Assembly (NCBI GenBank): GCA_934098375.1
Contig: CAKOOC010000005.1
Span: 1-52,518, forward strand
Direction of reading: 5' to 3'
Length of the DNA: 52,518 nt
Origin: an uncultured Bacilli bacterium
Lineage (GTDB): Bacteria; Bacillota_I; Bacilli_A; RF39; UBA660
The notes under the pieces were generated by a model, which did no database searches, was not told the origin of the DNA, and saw only the letters and a program-made list of their open reading frames with translations. A program made the translations under genes and the position numbers. Positions within the stretch are counted from its first letter, which is position 1, and the number at the start of each line of letters is the position of its first letter. Shown piece after piece: positions 6,502 to 16,253 of the stretch.

Positions 6502-9219
6502 ATGGATTACAAAGAAACACTTTTAATGCCTAAAACTGAATTTCAAATGAAAGGCAATTTACCAGAAAACGAAAAACTACAAAGACAAAAATGGGAAGAA
6601 ATGGATCTTTACAATAAGGTTAGAGAAAAAAATAAAGGAAGAAAACCTTTTGTATTACATGATGGACCTCCCTATGCTAATGGTTCTATTCATATTGGCC
6701 ATGCTATGAATAAAATATTAAAAGATTTTGTTAATAGATATGCAGCTATGAGTGGTAGAGACATGATTTATATTCCTGGATGGGATACTCATGGTTTACC
6801 AATCGAGCAAGCTGTAACTAATAGTGGAGTAGACCGTAAAGCTTTAAGCAAAGCTGAATTTAGAAATATTTGTGAAGAATATGCTAAAAAACAAATTGCT
6901 ACTCAAATGGAAGGTTTCAAATCTCTTAATGTTTTAGCCGACTGGGATCATTATTATGCTACATTTCAGCATGAACTAGAAGCTAAACAAATTGAAGTAT
7001 TCGCTACAATGGCCAAAAACGGTTTAATTTTTAAAGGAATGAAACCTGTTTACTGGTCACCATCATCAGAATCTGCTTTAGCTGAAGCTGAAATCGAATA
7101 TAAAGATAGAACTGATGCATCAATTTTTGTTGCTTTCGAAGTAGAAAAAGGTAATGAATTCGTAGAAAAAGGTGACAACCTAGTTATTTGGACAACAACT
7201 CCTTGGACTTTACCTGGAAACACTGCTATTGCTGTCGGACCAGATTTTGAATATTCTAAAGTCGAAGTAAATGGTAAAAATTATGTTGTTGCCACTGATT
7301 TATTACAAAATTTAAAAACTGAATTTAAATGGGAAAATATTAAAGAACTAAGTGTCTTCTTAGGAAGTAACTTAGAAGGTGTAACTTATCATCATGTCTT
7401 TATGGATCGTATTAGTCCTGTTGTTATGGGTGAAGAAGTTACATTAGATGCCGGAACTGGTTTAGTTCATACTGCTCCAAGTTATGGTGATGCCGACTTT
7501 ATTTTAGGTAAAAAATATAATTTAGAAATGGTATTTGGTATCGATGATGATGGTAAACTAAATAAAGAATCTGGCGAATTTGCTGGTTTATATTTTGAAG
7601 ATGCTAATAAAGCAGTTATAACAAAATTAAATGAATTAGGCGTATTATTAAGCGTTAAAAATATAACTCACTCATATCCTCATGATTGGCGTACTAAAAA
7701 ACCAGTTGTATTTAGAGCAACTGCTCAGTGGTTCTGTTCTATCGAACCAATTAAAAAAGATATTATTAACGAAATTGAAAATAATATCAAATGGCATCCA
7801 GAGTGGGGTAAAATAAGACTTAAAAATATGATTGAAGGTCGTGGCGACTGGTGTATTTCTCGTCAAAGAGTATGGGGAGTACCACTACCAATTTTCTATA
7901 ATGAAGACGGAAGTCCAATTTTAGATTATGATGTAATGATGCATGTTGCAAAATTATTTAGAAAGTACGGCTCTAACTATTGGTTTGAAAAGGATGCTAA
8001 AGATTTACTACCTGAAGGCTATACTAACCCAGCAAGTCCTAATGGTAAATTTACTAAAGAACAAGATATTATGGATGTTTGGTTTGATTCAGGAACTACT
8101 CATACCGGCGTTCTTTGCGCAAGAGGAATAGGTTATCCTGCTGATATGTATTTAGAAGGATCTGATCAATACCGTGGTTGGTTTAACTCATCACTAATTT
8201 GCGGTGTAGCAATGCATGGCTCATCACCATATAAAGAATGTGTATCTCATGGCTTTACTTTAGATGGTAAAGGCAATAAAATGTCTAAAAGTTTAGGAAA
8301 TGGTATCGATCCATTAGAAGAAATAAACAAACGTGGCGCCGATGTCTTAAGACTTTGGGTAGCATCAACTGACTATACAGAAGATGTTCGTATCGGTGAT
8401 GAAATATTAAAACAAGTTCAAGAAAGTTATCGTAAAATAAGAAACACATATAAATTTATGTTAGGTAACTTAAATAATTTTGATCCTAAAAAAGATATGG
8501 TTTCTTTAGATGAAATGCCATTATATGATAAATATATGTTAAGTGAACTAAACAAATATACTAAAGGTGTTTTAGAAGCATACAATAATTATGAATATCA
8601 AAATGTTTATAAATTAACCAATAACTTTATCGCGTTTACCTTATCAAACTTCTATTTAGATTTTACTAAAGATATTTTATACATTGAAAAAGAAGACTCT
8701 CTTGTAAGAAGAAGTGTTCAAACTGTTCTTTATAACATTATAAATAACTTAGTAGTATTACTTGCTCCAATTTTACCTTATACTTCTGAAGAAGTTTATC
8801 GCTTTATTCCTGGAGATAAAAAAGAAAGTGTTCATTTACTAGATATGCCAGAAGTAAAAGATATTCCGGTAGATGAAAACTTATGGTCATTATTCTTTAA
8901 TATTAAATCTGATGTCTTCAAAGCGTTGGAAGAAGCTCGTAATGAAAAAATTATTGGTTCTTCACTTGAAGCAGAAGTAAAATTAAATTTAGGTGATAAA
9001 TATAAGGACGTTGTTACTAAATTAGGAGATGTTTTACATCAATTATTAATTGTATCTAAAGTAATTATTACTGATGAAGATTTACCATCTGGTGAATTTG
9101 TTAAAGTATTAGTAACTAAAAGCGAAGGCCACAAATGTAATAGATGTTGGAACTACGTTGATGCTTTAGAAGGGGACATTTGCCCTAGATGTGCAAACAT
9201 ACTAAAAGGAAATGAATAA
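6502..9219 (+). CDS. ileS: Isoleucyl-tRNA synthetase
   Basis: 905 residues from ATG 6502 with AAAGGAGG at 6487-6494; an earlier in-frame ATG at 6412 lies inside the T-box antiterminator and is rejected. Class Ia synthetase: HIGH at residues 64-67 and KMSKS at 593-597, with the CP1 editing domain between them (TTTPWTLPGNTA, DAGTGLVHTAPSYGDAD). A C-terminal zinc knuckle has C879, C882, C894 and C897 (CNRCW ... CPRC), as in bacterial-type IleRS. It charges tRNA-Ile in the cytosol. It is monocistronic, controlled by the T-box leader and closed by a terminator overlapping its stop codon. Confidence 0.97.
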   Translation: MDYKETLLMPKTEFQMKGNLPENEKLQRQKWEEMDLYNKVREKNKGRKPFVLHDGPPYANGSIHIGHAMNKILKDFVNRYAAMSGRDMIYIPGWDTHGLPIEQAVTNSGVDRKALSKAEFRNICEEYAKKQIATQMEGFKSLNVLADWDHYYATFQHELEAKQIEVFATMAKNGLIFKGMKPVYWSPSSESALAEAEIEYKDRTDASIFVAFEVEKGNEFVEKGDNLVIWTTTPWTLPGNTAIAVGPDFEYSKVEVNGKNYVVATDLLQNLKTEFKWENIKELSVFLGSNLEGVTYHHVFMDRISPVVMGEEVTLDAGTGLVHTAPSYGDADFILGKKYNLEMVFGIDDDGKLNKESGEFAGLYFEDANKAVITKLNELGVLLSVKNITHSYPHDWRTKKPVVFRATAQWFCSIEPIKKDIINEIENNIKWHPEWGKIRLKNMIEGRGDWCISRQRVWGVPLPIFYNEDGSPILDYDVMMHVAKLFRKYGSNYWFEKDAKDLLPEGYTNPASPNGKFTKEQDIMDVWFDSGTTHTGVLCARGIGYPADMYLEGSDQYRGWFNSSLICGVAMHGSSPYKECVSHGFTLDGKGNKMSKSLGNGIDPLEEINKRGADVLRLWVASTDYTEDVRIGDEILKQVQESYRKIRNTYKFMLGNLNNFDPKKDMVSLDEMPLYDKYMLSELNKYTKGVLEAYNNYEYQNVYKLTNNFIAFTLSNFYLDFTKDILYIEKEDSLVRRSVQTVLYNIINNLVVLLAPILPYTSEEVYRFIPGDKKESVHLLDMPEVKDIPVDENLWSLFFNIKSDVFKALEEARNEKIIGSSLEAEVKLNLGDKYKDVVTKLGDVLHQLLIVSKVIITDEDLPSGEFVKVLVTKSEGHKCNRCWNYVDALEGDICPRCANILKGNE

Positions 9220-9239
9220 AAAATCATTTCCTTTTTTTT
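9208..9239 (+). terminator. Intrinsic terminator of ileS
   Basis: GGAAATGA (9208-9215) pairs with TCATTTCC (9224-9231), followed by eight T. The 5' arm lies inside the last codons of ileS. Confidence 0.85.
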
Positions 9240-10143
9240 AATAAAAACTTATTTTTAAATCGCTGTTTTGTTTATTTTTTTCTTTAGTATTAGAATCTAT
9301 TATTTGTTTTATTTTTGCTTTTATTGTTATATCTTGAAATTGTAATGGTGCCATTGAATCAGCTAAAGTCTTTAATATATTTTCTGATAAATAAAGAATT
9401 AATATTTTAAAAGCAATTAAAAGTTCTGTTGTTTTTATAGAAGGTTCGGCAATTATTAATTCGGGTATTAAAGACTTAACAATAATATTTGAAATTCTAT
9501 TATCAATTATATATTGAGATAATTCTTCTTGGTTTATAGCTTCCTTTAAGCCCATAATTTCTTCATTAAGATTATGAGGCACACTAGAAAAATTTCTTCT
9601 TATTAAACAGTTTTCTAACGCTGCATTTATAAAGGCTTCATAATGAAATTTTTCTATAAATATATTTCTTCTTGTGTCATTGTCACTATTACTAATTTCT
9701 TCTAGTTCATAATCCGCTTTACGAAAAGCAATTGAGTTTTTTAGTTTTGCTTCAAACTCCGCGGCATTAATACTTCTTTTAGCTAGTTCATTAGCAAAAT
9801 CCATATCATCAATCATTAAGTTTTCTAATCGATCAATAATACGGCGTTTAATTAATTCTTCAACTTTATGACTAACCGTATCAACATAATTAGGTGTAAT
9901 TGTTTTGTTAAATAACATCATTGCATCCAATAAATCTATTACTCGGCCGTTAAAAAAACTATATTCATCATCTTCCAAAGATTTAAAATAACTTAGCTGT
10001 TCTAATAAAGCTTTCTTTTTACTATGATAATCACCGTCTTTATTTTTATTTTTTTCTAATTCAATTAGTTTTTTATAAATATCCATGATTTGAAAAGAAA
10101 GTCTGCTAATATTATCTAAAGTTTGTCCTACTTCAATGCTCAT
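9238..10143 (-). CDS. Unknown protein, single-unit paralogue of the 636-residue neighbour
   Basis: 301 residues, mostly helical and charged, no signal peptide or membrane segment seen. I do not recognise a family. Residues 18-35 (QIMDIYKKLIELEKNKNK) match residues ~326-343 of the neighbouring 636-residue protein (QIARIYKKLADLEKQGLK). The end (NSDLKISFY) matches the end of that protein's first unit (NADYKIS), so this looks like one ~300-residue unit. The start ATG is preceded by AAAAAGGAGGG on the minus strand. It is convergent with ileS and probably co-transcribed with the upstream paralogue, 78 bases away. Confidence 0.7.
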   Translation of the reverse strand: MSIEVGQTLDNISRLSFQIMDIYKKLIELEKNKNKDGDYHSKKKALLEQLSYFKSLEDDEYSFFNGRVIDLLDAMMLFNKTITPNYVDTVSHKVEELIKRRIIDRLENLMIDDMDFANELAKRSINAAEFEAKLKNSIAFRKADYELEEISNSDNDTRRNIFIEKFHYEAFINAALENCLIRRNFSSVPHNLNEEIMGLKEAINQEELSQYIIDNRISNIIVKSLIPELIIAEPSIKTTELLIAFKILILYLSENILKTLADSMAPLQFQDITIKAKIKQIIDSNTKEKNKQNSDLKISFY

Positions 10144-10221
10144 AAAAATAACCCTCCTTTTTTATAAGCGTATATACTAACACAATTTTTTTATTAGTTC
10201 AATAGGAAAATATTATAAAAT

Positions 10222-12132
10222 CTACAATAATAGGTTATTGCCTTTGCAGTCCTCATTCATTCTAGCGTAGTTTCCATAAGCGCTATCCAAAACATCGCCT
10301 ATTACCATTTTTATTTCATCATCATCTGCATTATCATATTCTTCACATTCGCTATTATAAGAATCTAAAAGTTTTTGAACTTGCATTTTTATATTTTCGA
10401 TTTTATTTAAAGGAATATATAATAATCCAGCTTTTAAAGCAGCCAATAATAAAGCAATATCATTTTTATTTTTTATATCCTCTAAATTTATATAATTCAT
10501 TAATTCTTCAGTTGACGCCATAATAATTGTTTTACCAAAAACATTTCTGACATTTTCTGAAGATTCATTTTGTTTTAATGGTCTCTTAGTTACTTCTGCA
10601 AAATTCTTTCTAATGCTTTCCCATCCAAAACTGTTATTAATCATACTTCTTTCAAGGTCTATAGACATAAAAGCTAAAGCATACCTCATACGTGTAGTAT
10701 CAATATCTTCATCTACTTCTTCACTTAAAAACTTTAATATCCAAAAATAAATACTTTCGTCATAATTTACGATAATATCTCTAACACTTTCTTTAGATAA
10801 ATTGTCTTTCTTAGCAGCATTCCTTGTTTCTTCATAAAGAGTATCATAAAAAATGCTTTCATCTTCGTAGGAAATATTAAATAATTTATTTATTATTCGG
10901 TATAGAGTAAAAGCTTCTTCATCATCATCATAATCAATAATAGCTGTAAAAGCAGTTTCTAATTCGTATTCACTATTATCTGATAAGAACACAGCCAAAT
11001 AATATGCCGTTTCCGTATTGCATCTAAAGTATTCATAATAAGCATTTTCTTCCTCTAATAATTCCCTAAGAGCGTTTAATAGCTTTTCAAATTTTACGCT
11101 ATTTTTTAAACCTTGTTTTTCTAAATCGGCTAATTTTTTGTAAATTCTTGCAATTTGCTTCGTAACATTTAAAATATCTTCATAAATCTCTAAATCTTCT
11201 TCACATAAATTATATTCTTTTATATTTGCTAAACTTATCTTATAATCCGCATTTAATCTTTTCTTTTCCTGCGCATTATCATCTATAAACTCCAGTAAAT
11301 CATTAATTAATATGTCATTACCTTCAAACATAGTTGGAATATAATCTCTTATGTCTCTTAATCCAACGGGATCTTGATATAGTAGGGCAGCTTTAAAATA
11401 TAATACTGCTATAACACTATTTTCATCATTAGTAATCATATAATCTAAAATATTATCTACTTTATCACCGAAATATTGATTATAAAAAGCTTGCTTAATA
11501 TTTTTAGGAACATGATTATTTATAATTAAATCAGCTCTTAATGCTAGTGGTAAATCATTAAAATCATTTTCCAATAATTCACTTTCCAATGACGGATTTA
11601 AATAAGCAATAATGAGATTATCAATAGTATCCTTATCACTTCCATAAAATCCTATTAAATAATATAAACTTTTAGCAAAAGATAGCTCTAAAAAAGGTAT
11701 TTCCCGTTTTAAATAATTAATTCCATTTTCTATATCATCGCCAGACACTATATTAATAAAATCTGGATCAATCCATGCTTTAAAATAACCAGTATCTAAT
11801 AAATAGAAAAATTTTAATATATAAAAAATTCTACTAATAATATATGTATTATCATTTTCACTAAAAAGTATTTGGATTTCATCTGTAACATCTTCTTTTG
11901 CGGCCCTCTTCAAATATAAATACGTTTCTTTAGCAAGCGCTGGATTATTTCTAAAAGGAGTAAATAGTTCTTCTTCAGTAGCTATAACGCTCTTTATTTG
12001 TGTAATTATTTCTTTTTTATGCGCATTAAAATTTCTTTTTCCTGTCTTTTTAAGCGCTATTAATTCTTGATACAAATCATATAAATGAATTTCTGTTTTA
12101 CAGATACTGTCTAACAATTTTATATTTACCAT
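10222..12132 (-). CDS. Unknown two-unit helical protein
   Basis: 636 residues, rich in Asp/Glu/Lys/Tyr, predicted helical and soluble. It divides into two ~310-residue units: unit 1 starts ICKTEIHLYDLYQELIALKK (about 10-29) and ends NADYKIS (294-300); unit 2 starts VTKQIARIYKKLADLEKQG (323-341) and runs to the C-terminus. The downstream gene is a third copy of the unit. No catalytic motif, cysteine cluster or nucleotide-binding loop is evident. It is divergent from rpsD, and its promoter must lie in 12133-12217, where I could not fix a consensus. Confidence 0.7.
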   Translation of the reverse strand: MVNIKLLDSICKTEIHLYDLYQELIALKKTGKRNFNAHKKEIITQIKSVIATEEELFTPFRNNPALAKETYLYLKRAAKEDVTDEIQILFSENDNTYIISRIFYILKFFYLLDTGYFKAWIDPDFINIVSGDDIENGINYLKREIPFLELSFAKSLYYLIGFYGSDKDTIDNLIIAYLNPSLESELLENDFNDLPLALRADLIINNHVPKNIKQAFYNQYFGDKVDNILDYMITNDENSVIAVLYFKAALLYQDPVGLRDIRDYIPTMFEGNDILINDLLEFIDDNAQEKKRLNADYKISLANIKEYNLCEEDLEIYEDILNVTKQIARIYKKLADLEKQGLKNSVKFEKLLNALRELLEEENAYYEYFRCNTETAYYLAVFLSDNSEYELETAFTAIIDYDDDEEAFTLYRIINKLFNISYEDESIFYDTLYEETRNAAKKDNLSKESVRDIIVNYDESIYFWILKFLSEEVDEDIDTTRMRYALAFMSIDLERSMINNSFGWESIRKNFAEVTKRPLKQNESSENVRNVFGKTIIMASTEELMNYINLEDIKNKNDIALLLAALKAGLLYIPLNKIENIKMQVQKLLDSYNSECEEYDNADDDEIKMVIGDVLDSAYGNYARMNEDCKGNNLLL

Positions 12133-12217
12133 AAAATTTATCCCACTAAGTAAAAATGTTAAAACCTATACTATCATAAAAGTACTATTCGGTAAAGGTT
12201 AAATTGTACAAAATTCA

Positions 12218-12247
12218 TTGACAAAATGCATATATTTAATATATAAT
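12218..12247 (+). promoter_or_regulatory. Promoter of rpsD
   Basis: TTGACA (12218-12223), 18-nt spacer, TATAAT (12242-12247). Confidence 0.85.
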
Positions 12248-12253
12248 ACTCAC

Positions 12254-12384
12254 GTATTTAGGCAGATTTCTAAATATTATTAAATTAAGTGTTTATTTGA
12301 AATAACTTTAGTAACTTATCTGCCTAAGGGAAAAAGATAATAAACACTCTTAATAATATTAGATATTCTTTCTATTACAAAAGA
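12254..12384 (+). promoter_or_regulatory. rpsD leader with a predicted pseudoknot (S4 autoregulatory element)
   Basis: AGGCAGAT (12260-12267) is complementary to ATCTGCCT (12318-12325). AATATTATTAA plus AGTGTTTATT (12273-12297) is complementary to AATAAACACT plus TTAATAATATT (12339-12360). The helices interleave (5'1-5'2-3'1-3'2), the definition of an H-type pseudoknot. Autogenous control of rpsD by S4 is known in Bacillus; binding of S4 here is inference. Confidence 0.75.
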
Positions 12385-12398
12385 AAGGAGAAAACTTT

Positions 12399-13001
12399 AT
12401 GGCAAAATATACTGGACCTATGTATAAAAAGGCTCGTAGATTAAACTTTTCTATTTTAGAAAATGGTAAAGAATTAGCTAAAAAACCTTATGCTCCTGGT
12501 ATTCATGGAACAAGTAGAAGAAAAAAATTAAGTGAATATGGTATTCAGTTAGAAGAAAAACAAAAAGTTAGATTTATGTATGGTTTAACTGAAAAACAAT
12601 TCCATAGAACATTTGAAAGAGCTTCTAAAATGAAAGGTATTGCTGGTGAAAATTTACTTAAACTTCTTGAAAGTAGATTAGATAATGTTGTTTATCGTAT
12701 GGGCTTAGCAAATACAAGAAGAGGCGCTAGACAATTAGTAAACCATGGTCATATCTTAGTAAATGGAGAATGTGTTAATATTCCTTCATATACTGTTAAA
12801 CCTGGTAGTACAATTTCAGTAAAAGAAAAATCACTTAATCATCCAGCTATGAAGGCTGCTTTAGAAAATACTCTAAATAGACCTGCATATGTTGAATTTG
12901 ATGCTAAAAAAATGGCAGGAACTTACGTAAGACTTCCTGAAAGAAGTGAATTAAATGCAGATATTAATGAATCATTAATTGTTGAATTCTACAATAGATA
13001 A
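12399..13001 (+). CDS. rpsD: 30S ribosomal protein S4
   Basis: 200 residues, normal S4 length. The N-terminal region (MAKYTGPMYKKARRLNFSIL) lacks the CxxC zinc knuckle, so it is the zinc-independent form. The S4 RNA-binding domain is at about 90-155 (LDNVVYRMGLANTRRGARQL, then HGHILVNG). S4 nucleates 16S rRNA assembly. It is a single-gene unit with a long structured leader, GAAAGGAG at 12383-12390 and its own terminator, as in Bacillus, instead of sitting in the alpha operon with rpsM, rpsK and rpoA at 32006-33737. Confidence 0.97.
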   Translation: MAKYTGPMYKKARRLNFSILENGKELAKKPYAPGIHGTSRRKKLSEYGIQLEEKQKVRFMYGLTEKQFHRTFERASKMKGIAGENLLKLLESRLDNVVYRMGLANTRRGARQLVNHGHILVNGECVNIPSYTVKPGSTISVKEKSLNHPAMKAALENTLNRPAYVEFDAKKMAGTYVRLPERSELNADINESLIVEFYNR

Positions 13002-13030
13002 TATCGGATCATCCGGTATTATTTTTTTTA
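13000..13030 (+). terminator. Intrinsic terminator of rpsD
   Basis: AATATCGGAT-C-ATCCGGTATT hairpin (13000-13020) followed by ATTTTTTT. Confidence 0.85.
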
Positions 13031-13092
13031 TTTTAAACTAGTCACACCTAAAAATATATGCTATTATATAGATAATAGGAAGGGTTTATTTT

Positions 13093-15504
13093 ATGGCTAG
13101 TTTACAAGAACATTTTTATTATCCTAATTATCATTTATCAGCATCTAATAAAGATGCTATGTTTATAGGTAAAAACTATCGTATTACCATTTTAAGTGAA
13201 GTTTTAATTCGTTTTGAATTTTCTCCGGCTGGGCAATTTGAAGATAGACCAACTGAGCTTGCCTCTTTTAGAGCATTTACTGTACCTAGATTTAATAAAA
13301 AAGAAGATGAAAGATTTTTAATAATAACAACTAAATATTTTAAGTTAGAATATGAAAAAAATAAACCTTTTTATGGATCTAAACTAGCTCCTGATCAAAA
13401 TTTAAAAGTAACTTTAAATAATACCGATAAATTTTGGTATTTTGGTGCCGCTGAAGCCAGAAACTTTAAAGGAACAACATACTCTTTAGATAATGAACTT
13501 GGTCATGCTAAATATCTAAATGGTTTATATTCAACTGATGGTTTTGTTTCCATTGATGATAGTAAATCGCTCTTATTTAATCAAGATGGTTCTTTTGGCA
13601 AAAGAAGTGATGCTAGAATTGATACTTACTTATTTATGTATCGTAAAGATTTTGGCTTTTGTTTGAGAGACTATTTTAAACTAACTGGAAAACCATCATT
13701 AATTCCTCGCTATGCTTTAGGAAACTGGTGGCATAAAAATATTTCTTATAATGCGAAATCAATCGAAAATTTAATTTGGGATTTTAATAAAAATGATATT
13801 CCTTTGTCAGTTTTCCTATTTGGTAAAGCTTGGCATGTTCAAAATAAAAATACCGATTCTGGTTTTACTTTTAATTATAAATTAATTGAAAACCCTCGCG
13901 AATTAATTAATAATTTACATGAAAAAAAGATTAGAGTAGGGCTTTCTGTTAATCCAGTCGACGGTATTTATCCTGAAGAAATTGCTTATAAAAGATTTAA
14001 AGAAAAAGTTAATTATCCTAAGGAAGGTGTAATTCCCTTTAATGTATTTGATAAAACAACTATAAATGCTTACTTTACCGAATTAATAAATCCATTATAT
14101 GAAATAGGGGCTGACTTTTTCTGGATTGATTATAATAATATAAAAGATTTATATACTTTAAGAGCTCTAAATTACTATCACTTTAATGATTTTAAAAAAT
14201 TTAAAGAAAAACGTGGTATTATCTTAAGTCGTAATGGCTTAATCGCGGCTCATAAGTATCCAATTTTATATAGTGGTAGAACTATTGTAGGTTGGGAAAA
14301 CTTAGATATGTTACCAGAATTTAACTCTAAGAGCTCCAACATGGGTATTAGCTTCTGGAGCCATGACATTGGTGGCTACAAAGAGGGAATTGAAGACCCT
14401 GAATTATACATGAGATTTATAGAGTTTGGTGTTTATTCTCCTATCTTAAGATTATCATCCGATGCATCCCACTACTATAAAAGAGAGCCTTGGCTTTGGG
14501 ATGTTAAAACCTTTTCAGTTGTTAAAGAATATTTACATCTTCGTCATGAATTAATTCCTTATATTTATACTGAAAGCTATAAATATCACCAAACTGGTTT
14601 ACCTTTAGTTCAGCCAATTTATTATAAGTATCCCGAAATATATGATGAACCAATGTATAAAAATGAATACTATTTTGGTACGGAACTATTTATTGCTCCC
14701 ATAACGACTAAAAAAGATATATTAATGAATCGTACAGTTCAAAGAATTTTTTTACCTGATGGTGTTTGGTATGACTTTAAAACAGGTAAGAAATTTATGG
14801 GTGGTAAACGCTATGTAACTTTTTACAAAGATGAAGATTATCCTGTTTTTGCTAAACGCGGAACTATTATTCCTAAAGCCATTTTAGAGGAAGATAATAT
14901 TAATGATACGGATGCTCCTAAAAAAATGGAAATTGTTATTTTCCCTGGTAGAAGTAATACTTATAAACTATATGAAGATGATGGTATTAGTTCTATGTTT
15001 GAAGAAGGTTACTATTTAATTACTGACATTGATTACAATTATCAAAGCAATAACTTTACGGTTATTATAAGACCTGTTGAAGGTAAAACCGAAATAGTAC
15101 CGAGCAAAAGAGATTTTAAAATTAGATTTAGAAATACCAGAAAACCGGAAGATGTTATTCTCTATATTGGTGAAGAAAAAATTACTTCTTTTAAATCATA
15201 TATAGATGGTAATGACTTTGTCGTAGAAATTTTAGATGTTAATCCTTCAAAACAGGTATCTTTAAACTGTAAAGGTAAAGACATTGAAATTGCTGCTGAA
15301 AGAATTGTAAATGAAGATATTGATTCAATTTTAAGTGATTTACAAATTAATACTAGTTTAAAAGAAACTATTAGTAGTATATTATTTAGTGATAAAGAAA
15401 TAAAACGTAAACGTATTGAAATTCGTAAATTAAAAAGAAAAGGTTTACATGGTAAATATGTTAATATGTTTATGAAACTACTTGAGTATCTTGCTGAATT
15501 GTAA
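13093..15504 (+). CDS. Glycoside hydrolase family 31-like protein with altered acid/base site
   Basis: 803 residues with the GH31 layout: N-terminal beta-sandwich, TIM barrel from about residue 205 (IPRYALGNWWHKN), then C-terminal sandwich domains (EDDGISSMFEEGYY). The nucleophile is present as Asp346 in FFWIDYNN. The barrel also has SHDIGGYKEG and the REPW motif. At the acid/base position, where related enzymes read FSGDT..TWESLDFQPYF, this protein reads YSGRTIVGWENLDMLPEF, with Arg396 in place of Asp. Hydrolase activity is therefore doubtful; a non-canonical or binding role is possible. No signal peptide, so cytosolic. The last ~70 residues are a charged helical tail (KRKRIEIRKLKRKG). Confidence 0.85.
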   Translation: MASLQEHFYYPNYHLSASNKDAMFIGKNYRITILSEVLIRFEFSPAGQFEDRPTELASFRAFTVPRFNKKEDERFLIITTKYFKLEYEKNKPFYGSKLAPDQNLKVTLNNTDKFWYFGAAEARNFKGTTYSLDNELGHAKYLNGLYSTDGFVSIDDSKSLLFNQDGSFGKRSDARIDTYLFMYRKDFGFCLRDYFKLTGKPSLIPRYALGNWWHKNISYNAKSIENLIWDFNKNDIPLSVFLFGKAWHVQNKNTDSGFTFNYKLIENPRELINNLHEKKIRVGLSVNPVDGIYPEEIAYKRFKEKVNYPKEGVIPFNVFDKTTINAYFTELINPLYEIGADFFWIDYNNIKDLYTLRALNYYHFNDFKKFKEKRGIILSRNGLIAAHKYPILYSGRTIVGWENLDMLPEFNSKSSNMGISFWSHDIGGYKEGIEDPELYMRFIEFGVYSPILRLSSDASHYYKREPWLWDVKTFSVVKEYLHLRHELIPYIYTESYKYHQTGLPLVQPIYYKYPEIYDEPMYKNEYYFGTELFIAPITTKKDILMNRTVQRIFLPDGVWYDFKTGKKFMGGKRYVTFYKDEDYPVFAKRGTIIPKAILEEDNINDTDAPKKMEIVIFPGRSNTYKLYEDDGISSMFEEGYYLITDIDYNYQSNNFTVIIRPVEGKTEIVPSKRDFKIRFRNTRKPEDVILYIGEEKITSFKSYIDGNDFVVEILDVNPSKQVSLNCKGKDIEIAAERIVNEDIDSILSDLQINTSLKETISSILFSDKEIKRKRIEIRKLKRKGLHGKYVNMFMKLLEYLAEL

Positions 15505-15524
15505 TATAGAAAGAGAAAACAAAA

Positions 15525-16178
15525 ATGAATAAAAATAAAAAAGCAATAACATTTTTAATAATTACTATTGTATTATTAAGTCTTGTAATATGTTATTTAC
15601 TATTTAAACTTAATAAACTAAATGCTTCTGATTCTAATAAAGAACAAGAAGTAAAAACTAAAGAGGAAACAAAATGTCAGTCAAGTAGTGATATTAACTG
15701 CATTTATTATGAAGAAAATGGTTTCAAAATAGTAAAAAAATTAGGTAGATATCAAGATTATGAAATTAATAGTAAAACTTTATATTCTGCTGATGGCCAA
15801 GGAATATCTGCGCCCACTATAAAGCAAATTATAGATAATAAATATATTATTATTAATACCGGAGAAGAAAATTTTTATGAAAATGTGTATGATTTAAATG
15901 GTCAAGTTGTAATTTTTGCTCACCCTGATAATATGTGGACAGAAGAACAAGAAATGAAGTTCTCTGATAATAAATTGATTATTGAATATTATACAGTACT
16001 AGATAATTACGCTGGCTATAATGACGATTTTAATATTTGTACAGATAAACCACTTGATACTATAGTTTATCTTAAACAAGAAGTTGAGTATTCTAATGGA
16101 AAATTTGATACTCCTAAAACCATAGAAGCTAAAACTTTAAAAGAAATTGCTAAGGAACACTATAATAAAAACTGCTAA
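15525..16178 (+). CDS. Unknown membrane-anchored protein
   Basis: 217 residues. A single hydrophobic segment at about 7-27 (AITFLIITIVLLSLVICYLL) precedes a Lys/Glu-rich spacer and an extracytoplasmic domain of about 165 residues with four cysteines (C51, C59 and two nearer the C-terminus, one in the final NKNC). I do not recognise the domain. It begins 20 bases after the GH31 gene with GAAAGAGA as RBS, so it is likely in the same transcript. Confidence 0.65.
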   Translation: MNKNKKAITFLIITIVLLSLVICYLLFKLNKLNASDSNKEQEVKTKEETKCQSSSDINCIYYEENGFKIVKKLGRYQDYEINSKTLYSADGQGISAPTIKQIIDNKYIIINTGEENFYENVYDLNGQVVIFAHPDNMWTEEQEMKFSDNKLIIEYYTVLDNYAGYNDDFNICTDKPLDTIVYLKQEVEYSNGKFDTPKTIEAKTLKEIAKEHYNKNC

Positions 16179-16253
16179 ACTTTTAATTTCACATTTTTCA
16201 TTGAAAATATAAAATTTATATTATATACTTTTTATGATATGAGGTGATTGTAA

